Shown here: piece after piece, positions 41,601 through 54,345 of the stretch
How positions within the stretch are numbered: the stretch's first letter is position 1
Layout: every line of letters begins with the position of its first letter
Origin: Mya arenaria
Taxonomy: Eukaryota; Mollusca; Bivalvia; Myida; Myidae
Assembly: GCF_026914265.1 (NCBI RefSeq)
Contig: NC_069124.1
Location: forward strand, 89,308,628 to 89,372,627
Direction: 5' to 3'
DNA length: 64,000 nt
Notes under the pieces: generated by a model
The model's database searches: none
Told to the model about the DNA's origin: nothing
What the model saw: only the letters and a program-made list of their open reading frames with translations
Position numbers and translations under genes: made by a program

Positions 41601-44600
41601 CAATCTTATATAGGAGCACGAGGGCTACCGTCTCAACCTAATAAAGGAGCACGAGGGCTACCATCTCAACCTGATATAGGAGCACGAGGGCTACCATCTC
41701 AACCTTATATAGGAGCACGAGGGCTACCGTCTTAACCTAATAAAGGAGCACGAGGGCTACCATCTCAACCTGATATAGGAGCACGATGGCTGCCGTCTCA
41801 ACCTGGTAGAGGAGCACGAGGGCTACCGTCCCAACCTTATTTAGGAGCACGAGGGCTACCGTCTTAACCTAATAAAGGAGCACGAGGGCTACCATCTCAA
41901 CCTGATATAAGAGCACGAGGGCTACCGTCCCAACCTGATATAGGAGCACCAGGGCTACCGTCTCAACCTGATATAGGAGCAAGATGGCTACCGTCTCAAC
42001 CTGATAAAGGAGCACGAGGGCTACCGTCTCAACCTGATATAGGAGCAAGATGGCTACCGTCCCAACCTGATACAGGAGCACGAGAGCTACCGTCCCAACC
42101 CGATAAAGGAGCACGAGGGCTACCGTCTCAACCTGATATAGGAGCAAGATGGCTACCGTCTCAACAAGGTAAAGGAGCACGAGGGCTACCGTCCCAACCT
42201 GGTATAGGAGCAAGATGGCTACCGTCTCAACAAGGTAAACGAGCACGAGGGCTACCGTCTCAACCTGTTATAGGAGCAAGATGTCTACCATCTCAACCTG
42301 ATAGAGGAGCAAGATGGCTACCGTCTCAACAAGGTAAAGGAGCACGAGGGTTACCGTTCCAACCTGGTAGAGGAGCACGAGGGCTACCGTCTCAACCTGG
42401 TAGAGGAGCACGAGGGCTACCGTCTCAACAAGGTAAAGGAGCACGAGGGCTACCGTCTCAACAAGGTAAAGGAGCACGAGGGCTACCGTCCCAACCTGGT
42501 AGAGGAGCACCAGGGCTACCGTCCCAAACTGATAGAGGAGCACCAGGGCTACCGTCTCAACATGCTATAGGAGCACGAGGGCTACCGTCTCAACCTGATA
42601 TTGGAGCACGAGGGCTACCGTCCCAATCTGATAGAGGAGCACGAGGGCTACCATCTCAACCTGATAGAGGAGCACGAGGGCTACCGTCTCAACCTGATAT
42701 ACGAGCACGAGGGCTACCGTCTCAACTGTATAGAGGAACACGAGGGCTACCGTCTCAGCGAGGTAGAGGAGCACGAGGACTACCGTCTCAACCTGATATA
42801 GGAGCACTAGGGCTACCGTCTCAACCTTATAGAGGAACACGAGGGCTACCGTCTCAACATGATATAGGAGCACGAGGGCTACCGTCTCAACCTTATAGGA
42901 GGGCTACCGTCTCAACCTGATATAGGAGCACGAGGGCTACCGTCTCAACCTGATATAGGAGCACGAGGGCTACCGTCTCAACCTAATAGAGGAGCACGAG
43001 GACTGCCGTCTCAACCTGATGTAGGAGCATCAGGGCTACCGTCTCAACCTTATAGAGGAGCACGAGGGCTACCGTCTCAACATTATAGAGGAACACGAGG
43101 TCTACCGTCTCAACCTGATATAGGAGCACGAGGACTGCCGTCTCAACATTATAGAGGAGCACGAGGGCTACCGTCTCAACGAGGTAGAGGAGCACGAGGG
43201 CTACCGTCTCAACGAGGTAGAGGAGCACAAGGGCTACCGTCTCAACGAGGTAGAGGAGCACGAGGACTGTCGTCTCAATCTGATGTAGGAGCATCACGGC
43301 AACCATCTCAACCTGATGTAGGATCTCCAGGGCTGCCATCTCAACCTTATATAGGAGCACGAGGAATACCGTCTCAACCTGGTAGAGGAGCACGATGGCT
43401 ACCGTCTCAACCTTATATAGGAGCACGAGGGCTGCCGTCTTAACCTAATAAAGGAGCACGAGGGCTACCATCTCAACCTGATATAGGAGCACGATGGCTA
43501 CCGTCTCAACCTTATATAGGAGCACGAGGGCTACCGTCTTAACCTAATAAAGGAGCACGAGGGCTACCATCTCAACCTGATATAGGAGCACGAGGGCTAC
43601 CATCTCAACCTTATATAGAAGAACGAGGGCTACCGTCTTAACCTAATAAAGGAGCACGAGGGCTACCATCTCAACCTGATATAGGAGCACGATGGCTGCC
43701 GTCTCAACCTGGTAGAGGAGCACGAGGGCTACCGTCCCAACCTTATTTAGGAGCACGAGGGCTACCGTCTTAACCTAATAAAGGAGCACGAGGGCTACCA
43801 TCTCAACCTGATATAAGAGCACGAGGGCTACCGTCCCAACCTGATATAGGAGCACCAGGGCTACCGTCTCAACCTGATATAGGAGCACGAGGGCTACCGT
43901 CCCAACCTGATAGAGGAGCACCAGAGCTACCGTCCCAACCTGATAGAGGAGCACCAGAGCTACCGTCTCAACCTGATATAGGAGCACGAGGGCTACCGTC
44001 TCAACCTGGTAGAGGAGCACGAAGACTACCGTCTCAACCTGGTAGAGGAGCACGAGGGCTACCGTCTCAACCTGGTAGAGGAGCACGAGGACTACCGTCT
44101 CAACCTGGTAGAGGAGCACGAGGGCTACCTTCTCAACGTGGTAGAGGAGCACGAGGGCTACCGTCTCAACCTGGTAGAGGAGCACGAGGGCTACCGTCTC
44201 AACCTGGTAGAGGAGCACGAGGGCTACCGTCTCAACCTGGTAGAGGAGCATGAGGGCTACCGTCTCAACCTGGTAGAGGAGCACGAGGGCTACCGTCTCA
44301 ACATGGTAGAGGAGCACGAGGGCTACCGTCCCAACCGAATATAGGAGCATGAGGGCTGCCGTCTCAAGCTTATATAGGAGCACGAGGGCTACCGTCTCAA
44401 CCTGGTAGAGGAGCACGAGGGCTACCGTCCCAACCTGATGTAGGAGCACGAAGGCTACCGTCCCAACCTGATATAGGAGCACGAGGGCTACCGTCCCAAC
44501 CTAATATAGGAGCACGAGGGCTACCGTCTCAACCTGGTAGAGGAGCACGAGGGCTACCGTCCCAACCTGATATAGGAGCACGAGGGCTACCGTCCCAACC

Positions 44601-47600
44601 TGATATAGGAGCACGAGGGCTACCGTCCCAACCTGATATAGGAGCACGAGGGCTACCGTCCCAACCTGATATGGGAGCACGAGGGCTACCATCTCAACCT
44701 GATGTAGGAGCACGAGGGCTACCGTCCCAACCTGATATAGGAGCACGAGGGCTACCGCCTTAACCTGATAGAGGAGCACGAGGGCTACCGTCTCAACCTG
44801 ATAGAGGAGCACGAGGGCTACCGTCCCAAACTGATAGAGGAGCACCAGGGCTACCGTCTCAACATGATATAGGAGCACGAGGGCTACCGTCTCAACCTGA
44901 TATTGGAGCACGAGGGCTACTGTCCCAACCTGATAGAGGAGCACGAGGGCTACCATCTGAACCTGATAGAGGAGCACGAGGGCTACCGTCTCAACCTGAT
45001 ATAGGAGCACGAGGGCTATCGTCTCAACTGTATAGAGGAACACGAGTGCTACCGTCTCAACGAGGTAGAGGAGCACGAGGACTACCGTCTCAACCTGATA
45101 TAGGAGCACTAAGGCTACCGTCTCAACCTTATAGAGGAACACGAGGGCTACCGTCTCAACATGATATAGGAGCACGAGGGCTACCGTCTCAACGAGGTAG
45201 AGGAGCACGAGGGCTACCGTCTCAACCTGATATAGGAGCACGAGGGCTACCATCTCAACCTAATAGAGGAGCATGAGGGCTACCGTCTCAACCTTATAGA
45301 GGAACACGAGGGCTACCGTCTCAACATTATAGAGGAACACGAGGGCTACCGTCTCAACCTTATAGAGGAACACGAGGGCTACCGTCTCAACATTATAGAG
45401 GAGCACGAGGGCTACCGTCTCAACATTATAGAGGAACACGAGGTCTACCGTCTCAACCTGATATAGGAGCACGAGGACTGCCGTCTCAACATTATAGAGG
45501 AGCACGAGGGCTACCGTCTCAACGAGGTAGAGGAGCACGAGGACTGTCCTCTCAATCTGATGTAGGAGCATCACGGCAACCATCTCAACCTGATGTAGGA
45601 GCTCCAGGGCTACCGTCTCAACCTGATATAGGAGCACGATGGCTGCCGTCTCAACCTGGTAGAGGAGCACGAGGGCTACCGTCTCAACCTGATATAGGAG
45701 CACGATGGCTACCGTCTCAACCTTATAGATGAGCACGAGTGCTGCCGTCTGAACCTGGTAGAGGAGCACGATGGCTACCGTCTCAACCTGATAAAGGAGC
45801 ACGATGGCTACCGTCTCAACCTTATAGAGGAGCACCAGTGCTACCGTCTTAACCTTATAGAGGAGCACGATGGCTGCTGTCTCAACCTTATAGAGGAGCA
45901 CCAGGGCTACCGTCTCAACCTGATGTAGGAGCACGAGGGATACCATCCCAAACTGATGTTGGAGCACGAGGGCTACCATCTCAACCTGATGTAGTAGCAC
46001 GAGGGCTACCGTCTCAACCTGATATAGGAGCACGAGGGTTACCGTCTCAAACTGATGTAGAAGCACGAGGGTTACCGTCTCAAACTGATGTAGGAGCACG
46101 AGGGCTACCATCTCAACCTGATGTAGGAGCACCAGGGCTACCGTCTCAACCTGATATAGGAGCACGATGGCTACCATCTCAACCTGATATAGGAGCACGA
46201 TGGCAACCGTTTCAGCCTTATAGAGGAGCACGATGGCTACCATCTAAACCTTATAGAGGAGCACCAGGGCTGCCGTCATAACCTTTTAGAGGAGCACGAT
46301 GGCTGCCGTCTCAACCTGGTAGAGGAGCACGATGGCTATCGTCTCGACCTGATAAAGGAGCACGATGGCTACCGTCTCAACCTTATAGAGGAGCACCAGG
46401 GCTACCGTCTTAACCTTATAGAGGAGCACGATGGCTGCCGTCTCAACCTTATAGAGGAGCACCAGGGCTACCGTCTCAACCTGATGTAGGAGCACGAGGG
46501 ATACCATCCCAACCTCATGTTGGAGCACGAGGGCTACCATCTCAACCTGATGTAGGAGCACGAGGGCTACCGTCTCAACCTGATATAGGAGCACGAGGGT
46601 TACCGTCTCAAACTGATGTAGGAGCACGAGGGCTACCATCTCAACCTGATGTAGGAGCACCAGGGCTACCGTCTCAACCTGATAGATGAGCACGATGGCT
46701 ACCATCTCAACCTGATATAGGAACACGATGGCAACCGTTTCAGCCTTATAGAGGAGCACGATGGCTACCATCTCAACCTTATAGAGGAGCACCAGGGCTG
46801 CTGTCTCAACCTTATAGAGGAGCACGATGGCTGCCGTCTCAACCTGGTAGAGGAGCACGATGGCTGCCGTCTTAACATTATAGAGGAGATCGATGGCTAC
46901 CGTCTCAACTTTATACAGGAGCACGATGGCTGCCGTCTCAACCTTATAGAGGAGCACGATGGCTACCGTCTCAACCTAGTAGAGGAGCACGATGGCTACC
47001 GTCTCAACCTTATATAGGAGCACGATGGCTACCGTTTCAACCTGGTAGAGGAGCACGATGGTTGCCGTCTCAACCTTATAGAGGAGCACGAGGGCTACCG
47101 TCTCAATCTGGTAGAGGAGCACGATGGCTACCGTCTCAGCCTTATAGAGGAGCACCAGGGCTGCCGTCTCAACCTAATAGAGGAGCACCAGGGCTACCGT
47201 CTCAACCTGGTAGAGGAGCAAGATGGCTGCCGTCTCAACCTTATAGAGGAGCACGATGGCTACCGTCTCAACCTAGTAGAGGAGCACGATGGCTACCGTC
47301 TCAACCTTATATAGGAGCACGATGGCTACCGTTTCAACCTGGTAGAGGAGCACGATGGTTGCCGTCTCAACCTTATAGAGGAGCACGAGGGCTACCGTCT
47401 CAATCTGGTAGAGGAGCACGATGGCTACCGTCTCAGCCTTATAGAGGAGCACCAGGGCTGCCGTCTCAACCTAATAGAGGAGCACCAGGGCTACCGTCTC
47501 AACCTGGTAGAGGAGCAAGATGGCTGCCGTCTCAACTTTATAGAGGAGCACGATGGCTGCCATCTCAACCTTATAGAGGAGCACCAGGGCTACCGTCTCA

Positions 47601-49130
47601 ACCTGATGTAGGAGCACGAGGGCTACCAGCCCAACCTGATGTAAGAGCACGAGGGCTACCGCCTCAACCTGATGTAGGAGCACGAGGGCTACCATCTCAA
47701 CCTGAGGTAAGAGCACCAGGGCTACCGTCTCAACCTGATGTAGGAGCACGAGGGCTACCATCTCAACCTGATGTAGGAGCTACAGGGCTACCGTCTCAAC
47801 CTGATATAGGAGCACGAGGGCTGCCGTCTCAACCTGGAAGAGGAGCACGATGGCTACCGTCTCAACCTGATATAGGAGCACCAGGGCTACCGTCCCAACC
47901 TGATGTTGGAGCACCAGGGCTACCGTCTCAACCTGATGTAGGAGCACCAGGGCAACCATCTCGACCTGATGTAGGAGCACCAGGGCTACCGTCTCAACCT
48001 GATATAGGAGCACGAGGGCTACCATCTCAACCTGATGTAGGAGCACCAGGGCTACCGTCTCAACCTGATGTAGGAGCACGAGGGCTACCATCTCAACCTG
48101 ATATAGGAGCTACAGGGCTACCGTCTCAACCTGATATATGAGCACGATGGCTGCCGTCTCAACCTGGTAGAGGAGCACGATGTCTGCCGTCTCAACCTTA
48201 TAGAGGAGCACCAGGGCTACCGTCTCAACCTGGTAGAGGAGCAAGATGGCTGCCGTCTCAACCTTATAGAGGAGCACGATGGCTTCCATCTCAACCTTAT
48301 AGAGGAGCACCAGGGCTACCGTCTCAACCTGATGTAGGAGCACGAGGGCTACCAGCCCAACCTGATGTAAGAGCACGAGGGCTACCGTCTCAACCTGATG
48401 TAGGAGCACGAGGGCTACCATCTCAACCTGAGGTAAGAGCACCAGGGATACCGTCTCAACCTGATGTAGAAGCACGAGGGCTACCATCTCAACCTGATGT
48501 AGGAGCTACAGGGCTACCGTCTCAACCTGATATAGGAGCACGATGGCTGCCGTCTCAACCTGGAAGAGGAGCACGATGGCTACCGTCTCAACCTGATATA
48601 GGAGCACCAGGGCTGCCGTCCCAACCTGATGTTGGAGCACCAGGGCTACCGTCTCAACCTGATGTAGGATCACCAGGGCAACCATCTCGACCTGATGTAG
48701 GAGCACCAGGGCTACCGTCTTAACCTGATATAGGAGCACGAGGGCTACCATCTCAACCTGATGTAGGAGCACCAGGGCTACCGTCTCAACCTGATGTAGG
48801 AGCACGAGGGCTACCACCTCAACCTGATATAGGAGCTACAGGGCTACCGTCTCAACCTGATATAGGAGCACGATGGCTGCCGTCTCAACCTGGTAGAGGA
48901 GCACGATGGCTACCGTCTTGCCCTGATATAGGAGCACCAGGGCTACCGTCTCAACCTGATGTAGGAGCACCAGGGCTACCGTCTCAACCTGATGTAGGAG
49001 CACCAGGGCTACCGTCTCAACCTGATGTAGGAGCACGAGGGCTACAGTCTCAACCTGATGTAGGAGCACCAGGGCTACCGTCTCAATCTGATGTAGGAGC
49101 ACCAAGGCTACCGTCTCAACCTGATAGAAA
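38622..49130. repeat. 33-bp minisatellite, ~318 units, 10.5 kb
   Basis: Unit of the type GAGGAGCACGAGGGCTACCG followed by TCTCAACCTGATA, with many variants (GATATA, GGTAGA, CTTATA; ACGAGG, ACCAGG, ACGATG). Because 33 is divisible by three, several frames stay open for long stretches: + strand GARGLPSQPDI (11 residues), + strand EEHEGYRLNLI and - strand QVETVALVLLY. Nonsense changes and indels break all three repeatedly. Higher-order copies are present: 40456-40656 recurs identically in translation at 42601-42801 (2,145 bp = 65 units), 47082 recurs at 47379 (9 units), and 47780 recurs at 48506 (22 units). I see no reliable gene; a repetitive coding exon cannot be excluded. Confidence 0.93.
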
Positions 49131-51114
49131 AGGAAAAAACGGTAGCATTAATAGCAGTTATGTTTGCAGTGTTTGCCACTGACGATATATCAGAACAGAA
49201 CAGAACAGAACTGAACAGAACTTTTATTAGGCATAAACATTAACATATTCGTAGCCAAATGCATGTATAATATATATATCATTCATAATGGTCTGGACTT
49301 TTACACCGACCCATCAAGCTAAGCGATCCAGGACTGCCACTGAACGAGTCGTTTCGACTATTGACCGTTAGTCCAGATGCGCATTTCTGTGATTTACATT
49401 ATTAATATCATATAAAAAAATATACGTCATTGCACCAGGAATTAAAGAGAAAGAGAACTTTTATATTTAACAATATCAAGAGAATTTCGTTATTACGGCT
49501 TTATTGCAACACTCCCGTTATCATTGACAATCGATTGAAGATCATTTTAAGCTTACACCATTACTCACGTTCCTCCATGCTTTATGAAATGTGTATAATT
49601 TTGTCTTCATATCTCTAGCTTTAAGTAAGGAAGTTGTCAAACTCACTTATCTTAATGCCATCTTTAAGCTAATTACGCTTTATATATTTTGATAACGCTA
49701 TTCTCGAAATATTCGATCTCCATATCATCTTTGTAGAGCATAGGAATTAAGTTGCAACAATAGTGATTGACTCTATTTCTAGTGACATCGTTTTACATTA
49801 AAAGGCTTTTACAAGACACATAAGCTCTGTACTTTTCTACATTTGTGCTAACGATAGACGTATGTTTTCTCGAAATGAATAAATAAATCTAGGATACCAC
49901 AGACTTCTAAACGATTGAAAATGTCATTCATGGTGACGCATCCACAGCATCTAGCTGTTTAACAGTTTTATTACGAACTAAATTTTACACAGGTAATAAA
50001 GTCTTGGTATCTGTTATCAAAGGAACATCTTAGACTATTTCTTGTGAAAGAGCGTGATAAGTAAAACTGTTCCTTGCATCTTTGTGAAGAGATAGTATCG
50101 GTTATTGGGTCTGAGCAAACGTTTGTAGCGGAATGGTTTGCCTCGTTTCCTTCGTCAGAGGCCTTTTCATTAGGCATGCAATAGATTTAATTAAGATAGG
50201 ACAAGGAGAGTGTAGGGCTGTACTTTGTTTAATGTTTCGTGGACCACGACAACAAGGAGGACCCGCAACCTCACCCTGTATTCCAATACAAATGATATTC
50301 AAAACTGTACAATCAGTGCGAATAATTAGCAAAGAAAACTACAAAGATCAATGACATGTATGCATCATCGAATGTGCATTTTTTTAATTTTCCAATGAAC
50401 ATATTTTCGACATGCAGCTAATGGTTTCAACCGGTAGTTATTTGGGAAAACATCGCGACATGATCCATTTAGTTTGGTTATCGTTGAAGAAATCGGACAA
50501 CTTGATATGAACAGCCTCATTGTGGCGACACTGGTCCGTGAAGGCGTACGCTATTCCGAGCTGATAGCCATCGAACTCATCGATTTTAATAGTAATTTGT
50601 AATGAATATTGCAACATTGGTCTTTCTTCCCAGACAAATTTACGAAAACAGTTCCTATTCAGACTCACGAAATTGCTTCATACAGGTATTATAAGATCAA
50701 AGGGATTGTTATTTGCTGATGTTTTGTCAATAATTATAGCAATAATACTACAGAAAAAAGCGTAATATAGTCATTAAATCAATTTTATATTCAAAAACAA
50801 CCATAATCGTGATTCGGGAATATAAATGATTGTCTTTATGATCGATTGGCTGTCAAGCAGCATACAGTTTAAGGAAGACTTCAAAAAACAAGTTATCGGT
50901 TATATATGAAAGAAAGTAACGTTTGACTGACAAAGACAGAAGATATGAGTCGAAATATGAATTGTCATACAACCAAGCTATAAGCACACGTACATATAAC
51001 AGACGTTCAAGGCAAATGGACCGCGATCACGTCACAAACTCTTTGTGGATATTTTGCTCATGAATTTTTAGTTTCGAAAATGTTTCGTATTTTGATAATT
51101 TTTGCTTTGGTATA
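49131..51114. other. No gene seen; AGAAC microsatellite
   Basis: CAGAACAGAACAGAACAGAA lies at about 49192-49222; such pentamer tails often mark retrotransposon ends. The rest is AT-rich, with only short chance frames on either strand. Confidence 0.5.
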
Positions 51115-51250
51115 GGTGGCTATTGCCGAGTGGTTTGCATACCCCCTCGTGATCAGACGGTCCGGGATTCGATCCCCACTCCGAGTGCCGTCGATTACTC
51201 AGGTTTCCAAACCGAAATAGAAGTCTTCAATAAAAGACGCTAAAAACGGA
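51115..51250 (+). mobile_element. tRNA-derived SINE
   Basis: The head is tRNA-like. It has an A-box-like segment, TTGCCGAGTGG, and 30-35 bases later a B box, GGGATTCGATCCCC, with the paired T-stem visible. The acceptor ends do not pair well (GGTGGCT against GAGTGCC) and no clean anticodon arm is seen, so it is not a working tRNA. A tRNA-unrelated tail follows (CAGGTTTCCAAACCGAAATA) and ends near AAAAGACGC. Confidence 0.7.
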
Positions 51251-52840
51251 ATTCTTCTAATCCCTTAATAAAAAATCGTAAACGTCCACTTACAATTATT
51301 TGGACTAACCGGAATGGCCAATGGTTATTTTTGCAACGTCGTGTTGAATAGCGAATTCCATCAGTATAGCGATAATTAATTTAACTCAGAAAATTAGCAT
51401 ATGGGTTTCATAAATGTGTTGTACTGTAACAATATTTCATGCTGAAAACCGACTATTATTAGAAGAAAAAAACATTTTCCATGAAATTTGGAGGAAATGT
51501 ATCTCATAATTTACAGTAGAAGATTTTCTTCTTAGCGAATTGATAAGATTCTTTTATCGAAAGAGAGGAGAGATTACTGGAACGTGTATAGATGCCGAAC
51601 ATGTTGGAGTTAAAAGCAGATTGCAGATGTCTCTGAGCATGCACAATGCTCTTTATAAAACCGCCGTAGAACAATATAATGGTCTACGTTTGAGTAAAAA
51701 GAAGTAACATTTATAAGCACGAATGATTCGTGCGCATATGAATGTAAAGGCATTCAGCTTTTGGGAACCAATACGTTCACATCGGTTTAATTGATTGTTA
51801 AAATTTACAAGAATTTTTTTTATGGTTTATAGTTTGCTATATTATGTAAGTTCATCATATGAATAATCAATTTTGTATTCATTTGTCTACGAAGATCATA
51901 GAGATATGATATACATGTATACAACTCGACTTCGCACGTATACATGAATCATGTAAATTCATATTTTCTATACACCATTGTTAAGGAGCTTACTGGTGAT
52001 GAGGCCCGACATTTAGTGGTATTAAGACAAATCCTGTAAATGGGGATGTCAAACAGGTAGATGTTTCTGATTTTTCTCAGTTTTTCCTCGGCCAGTTGAC
52101 CACATCTGTAACTTCCATTTATACTCTGTAAAGCATGTTGTAACCTAGACATACTTTGCTCATGTTGCAAGTTCGTGCTGTTTCTGTTAATCGGTTTTCC
52201 AAGTGCTTCTCTGAGACTTCCAAATCTCTGACACGACGAAACGTATGTTTTTAATAGTATATACTTTTAATGTAATCAAAAGAAAAAAGAAAAGGAATGG
52301 ATATGTTATTATATAACATTAAAATTTCTTTTGCGTGTTGATCTTTTTACGGAAATAAAAAAACAACAATTAGAAGAACGACCACACTTTGAACTTTTAG
52401 GCAAACGACCACACCTATTTTCTAATTTTGAAGGTAGTGCGAATAGATCCTCATTGGTGCCATTCACTTATTGTTTAAGATTATAACAGACCATGGTTTG
52501 GTCTACAGTGCAAGAAGGCGCGGTCGTTATAAAATATAACACAGCTTATCATATAAATAAATCGACTGCAAATAAAGGAAGATTGCACACTGCGAGTGGG
52601 CATTATAAAGTTACAATGGATACGTATGTCGCAAAACATCAGCATAAAGCAGAATACAAACTGCGAGAACTCCATTCAAAATATCAAAAAGACTACTAGA
52701 ACCACTTGAACAAAGTGAACGTATCTAAACATAAGTCGCCCCTGTAAGTAAACTATATTATTACTTTAAAATATCAATAAATTCGTTCACTTGAATGATC
52801 ATATACCGGTTAACTACCATCCTTGCTTCTCAGGCGCTGA
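51251..52840. other. No gene seen
   Basis: AT-rich; frames up to ~70 codons on both strands without recognisable motifs. Part of this may be an older 5' piece of the LINE. Confidence 0.4.
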
Positions 52841-52849
52841 AACTGATGT

Positions 52850-53250
52850 GTTGAGTAGGCCAAAAGAACATGACGAAGTAGTTTGATAAAATTATCAATG
52901 AATACTTTAAAGCCTCGCGCGTCGATATTGTCCCAACCTTCTGTACACTTTTCCATTCAAACCTTGACACTCCCGGACGTTTGGCTTATTGGGACAATAA
53001 ACGCATTTTTTTAAAAAAAACAAGGGTTCTACTGATCCCCGAAATACCTTTCTTGTTTCTTGTTCTTGTTTAGGCAAATTATTCGCGTCTATCCTAAATA
53101 AACGCATCAACACAATCCTCTATGATAATAACTTATTAAACGAGAACCAAGTCGGATTCCGCGCGAATTCTGGAATTATTCAACTTACATTGCATGTCCT
53201 TATTAAGTAAACTTAGAGCCCAGAAAAAAATCTGTTTAGCTAATATATTG
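52850..53250 (+). pseudogene. LINE reverse transcriptase, 5' fragment
   Basis: Across frame changes one can read RT finger/palm blocks typical of LINEs: LAYWDNKRIF, then LGK(L)FASILNKRINTILYDN, then LLNENQVGFRANSG. Many stops and frameshifts. Continues at 54256 after about 1 kb of unrelated sequence that includes a GC-rich palindrome (53405-53440). Confidence 0.8.
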
Positions 53251-54255
53251 ATTTTTTTCGGCCTCAATTGACTCTGTCTTGCGAGGTGGTCTGTGGCATA
53301 AGCTAATTCAATCTGGTTTACAACAGGGCAAAATTCCTACAGTTTTAAAAATATGTACAATGATATAAAATCATGCGTTATTCAATAACCGCAGGCGCGA
53401 AAGAGCTGGGGCCGCAGGGGCCGCGGCCGCGGCCCCAATATTCTGGCTAGTAACGGCAATGGGGCCGCGAATATTTGATACCGATTTTCTTAATAATCGT
53501 ATTTTAAATAAAGCTACGAGCATACCGGTAAATTATTGATCAATACCAGTCTGGCAAGATATTGAATAAACAGGTCACCATGTTATAATTAAACCTGTGA
53601 CCATCTAGTTAATTGGCGTGTGAATGGCGTGAAAACAGTCGGCGGATTATTAAAGACGGGCAAGTGGAAGAAGAGGCAATAAGACAATAATTATTTGAAT
53701 CGTTTTTGATAATTGCATTGCATAGAATTGTCATTAAATAGCCAGCAATATGTATTATTTCAAACTCGTCACATTAAAGTCTGACATTAAAATGGACGTT
53801 CCAAATCAGCCTAAAAAGTTTAAATTTCCAAAGAGATCTTTTGGCACTAAAAATACTGAGCACATGGCATTCAACTCGCAATGGTTCCAAAGTCACTCGT
53901 GGCTTCACTATATATGAAGAGGTAAACTGTGCTAATTTGTTATTTAACATACATTGTGAGGCTGTGCAAATATGAATAAATGCTACTAAACGATAATAGT
54001 TTTATATCTATCAACCATTTTAACCAAAAAAGGTTTAGCTAAAAACATGAAAATAAAACCTGAACTCACTGGAAATCGAGTCTTTCAATGCTTAAAATTG
54101 AAAAAAATCTCGACGGTAGGGGCACCCCTCCCGAGCCCACCCCTTCCGCGGCTCCAATGTCAATTTCCTTCCTACGCGCCTGTTATTGTCAATGGGCAAC
54201 TATCTCCCATGTTGCCTAGTTTTTTTATGGAGTCCGCCAGGAAGAAAATCTTTCT

Positions 54256-54345
54256 TTGATTTTACTTTGTATTTACCTTAACGATTTAAACGAATTCCTT
54301 AAAAGAACATGTTCAGGTGTTTATATTGAAGTAGAAGCAGATGAG
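54256..54345 (+). pseudogene. LINE reverse transcriptase, segment before the catalytic motif
   Basis: LLCIYLNDLNEFLKRTCSG is the LINE segment that precedes the YADD catalytic motif. The frame runs directly into the 60-bp repeat array. Confidence 0.8.

Noticed and set aside
38447-49105. Minus-strand hydrophobic repeat proteins (VALVLLYQVET)
   Set aside because: An open frame is forced by the 33-bp unit; implausible composition, frequent breaks and no promoter or splice context.
51115-51189. Functional tRNA gene
   Set aside because: A and B boxes are present, but the acceptor stem does not pair and no proper anticodon arm forms; a SINE tail follows.
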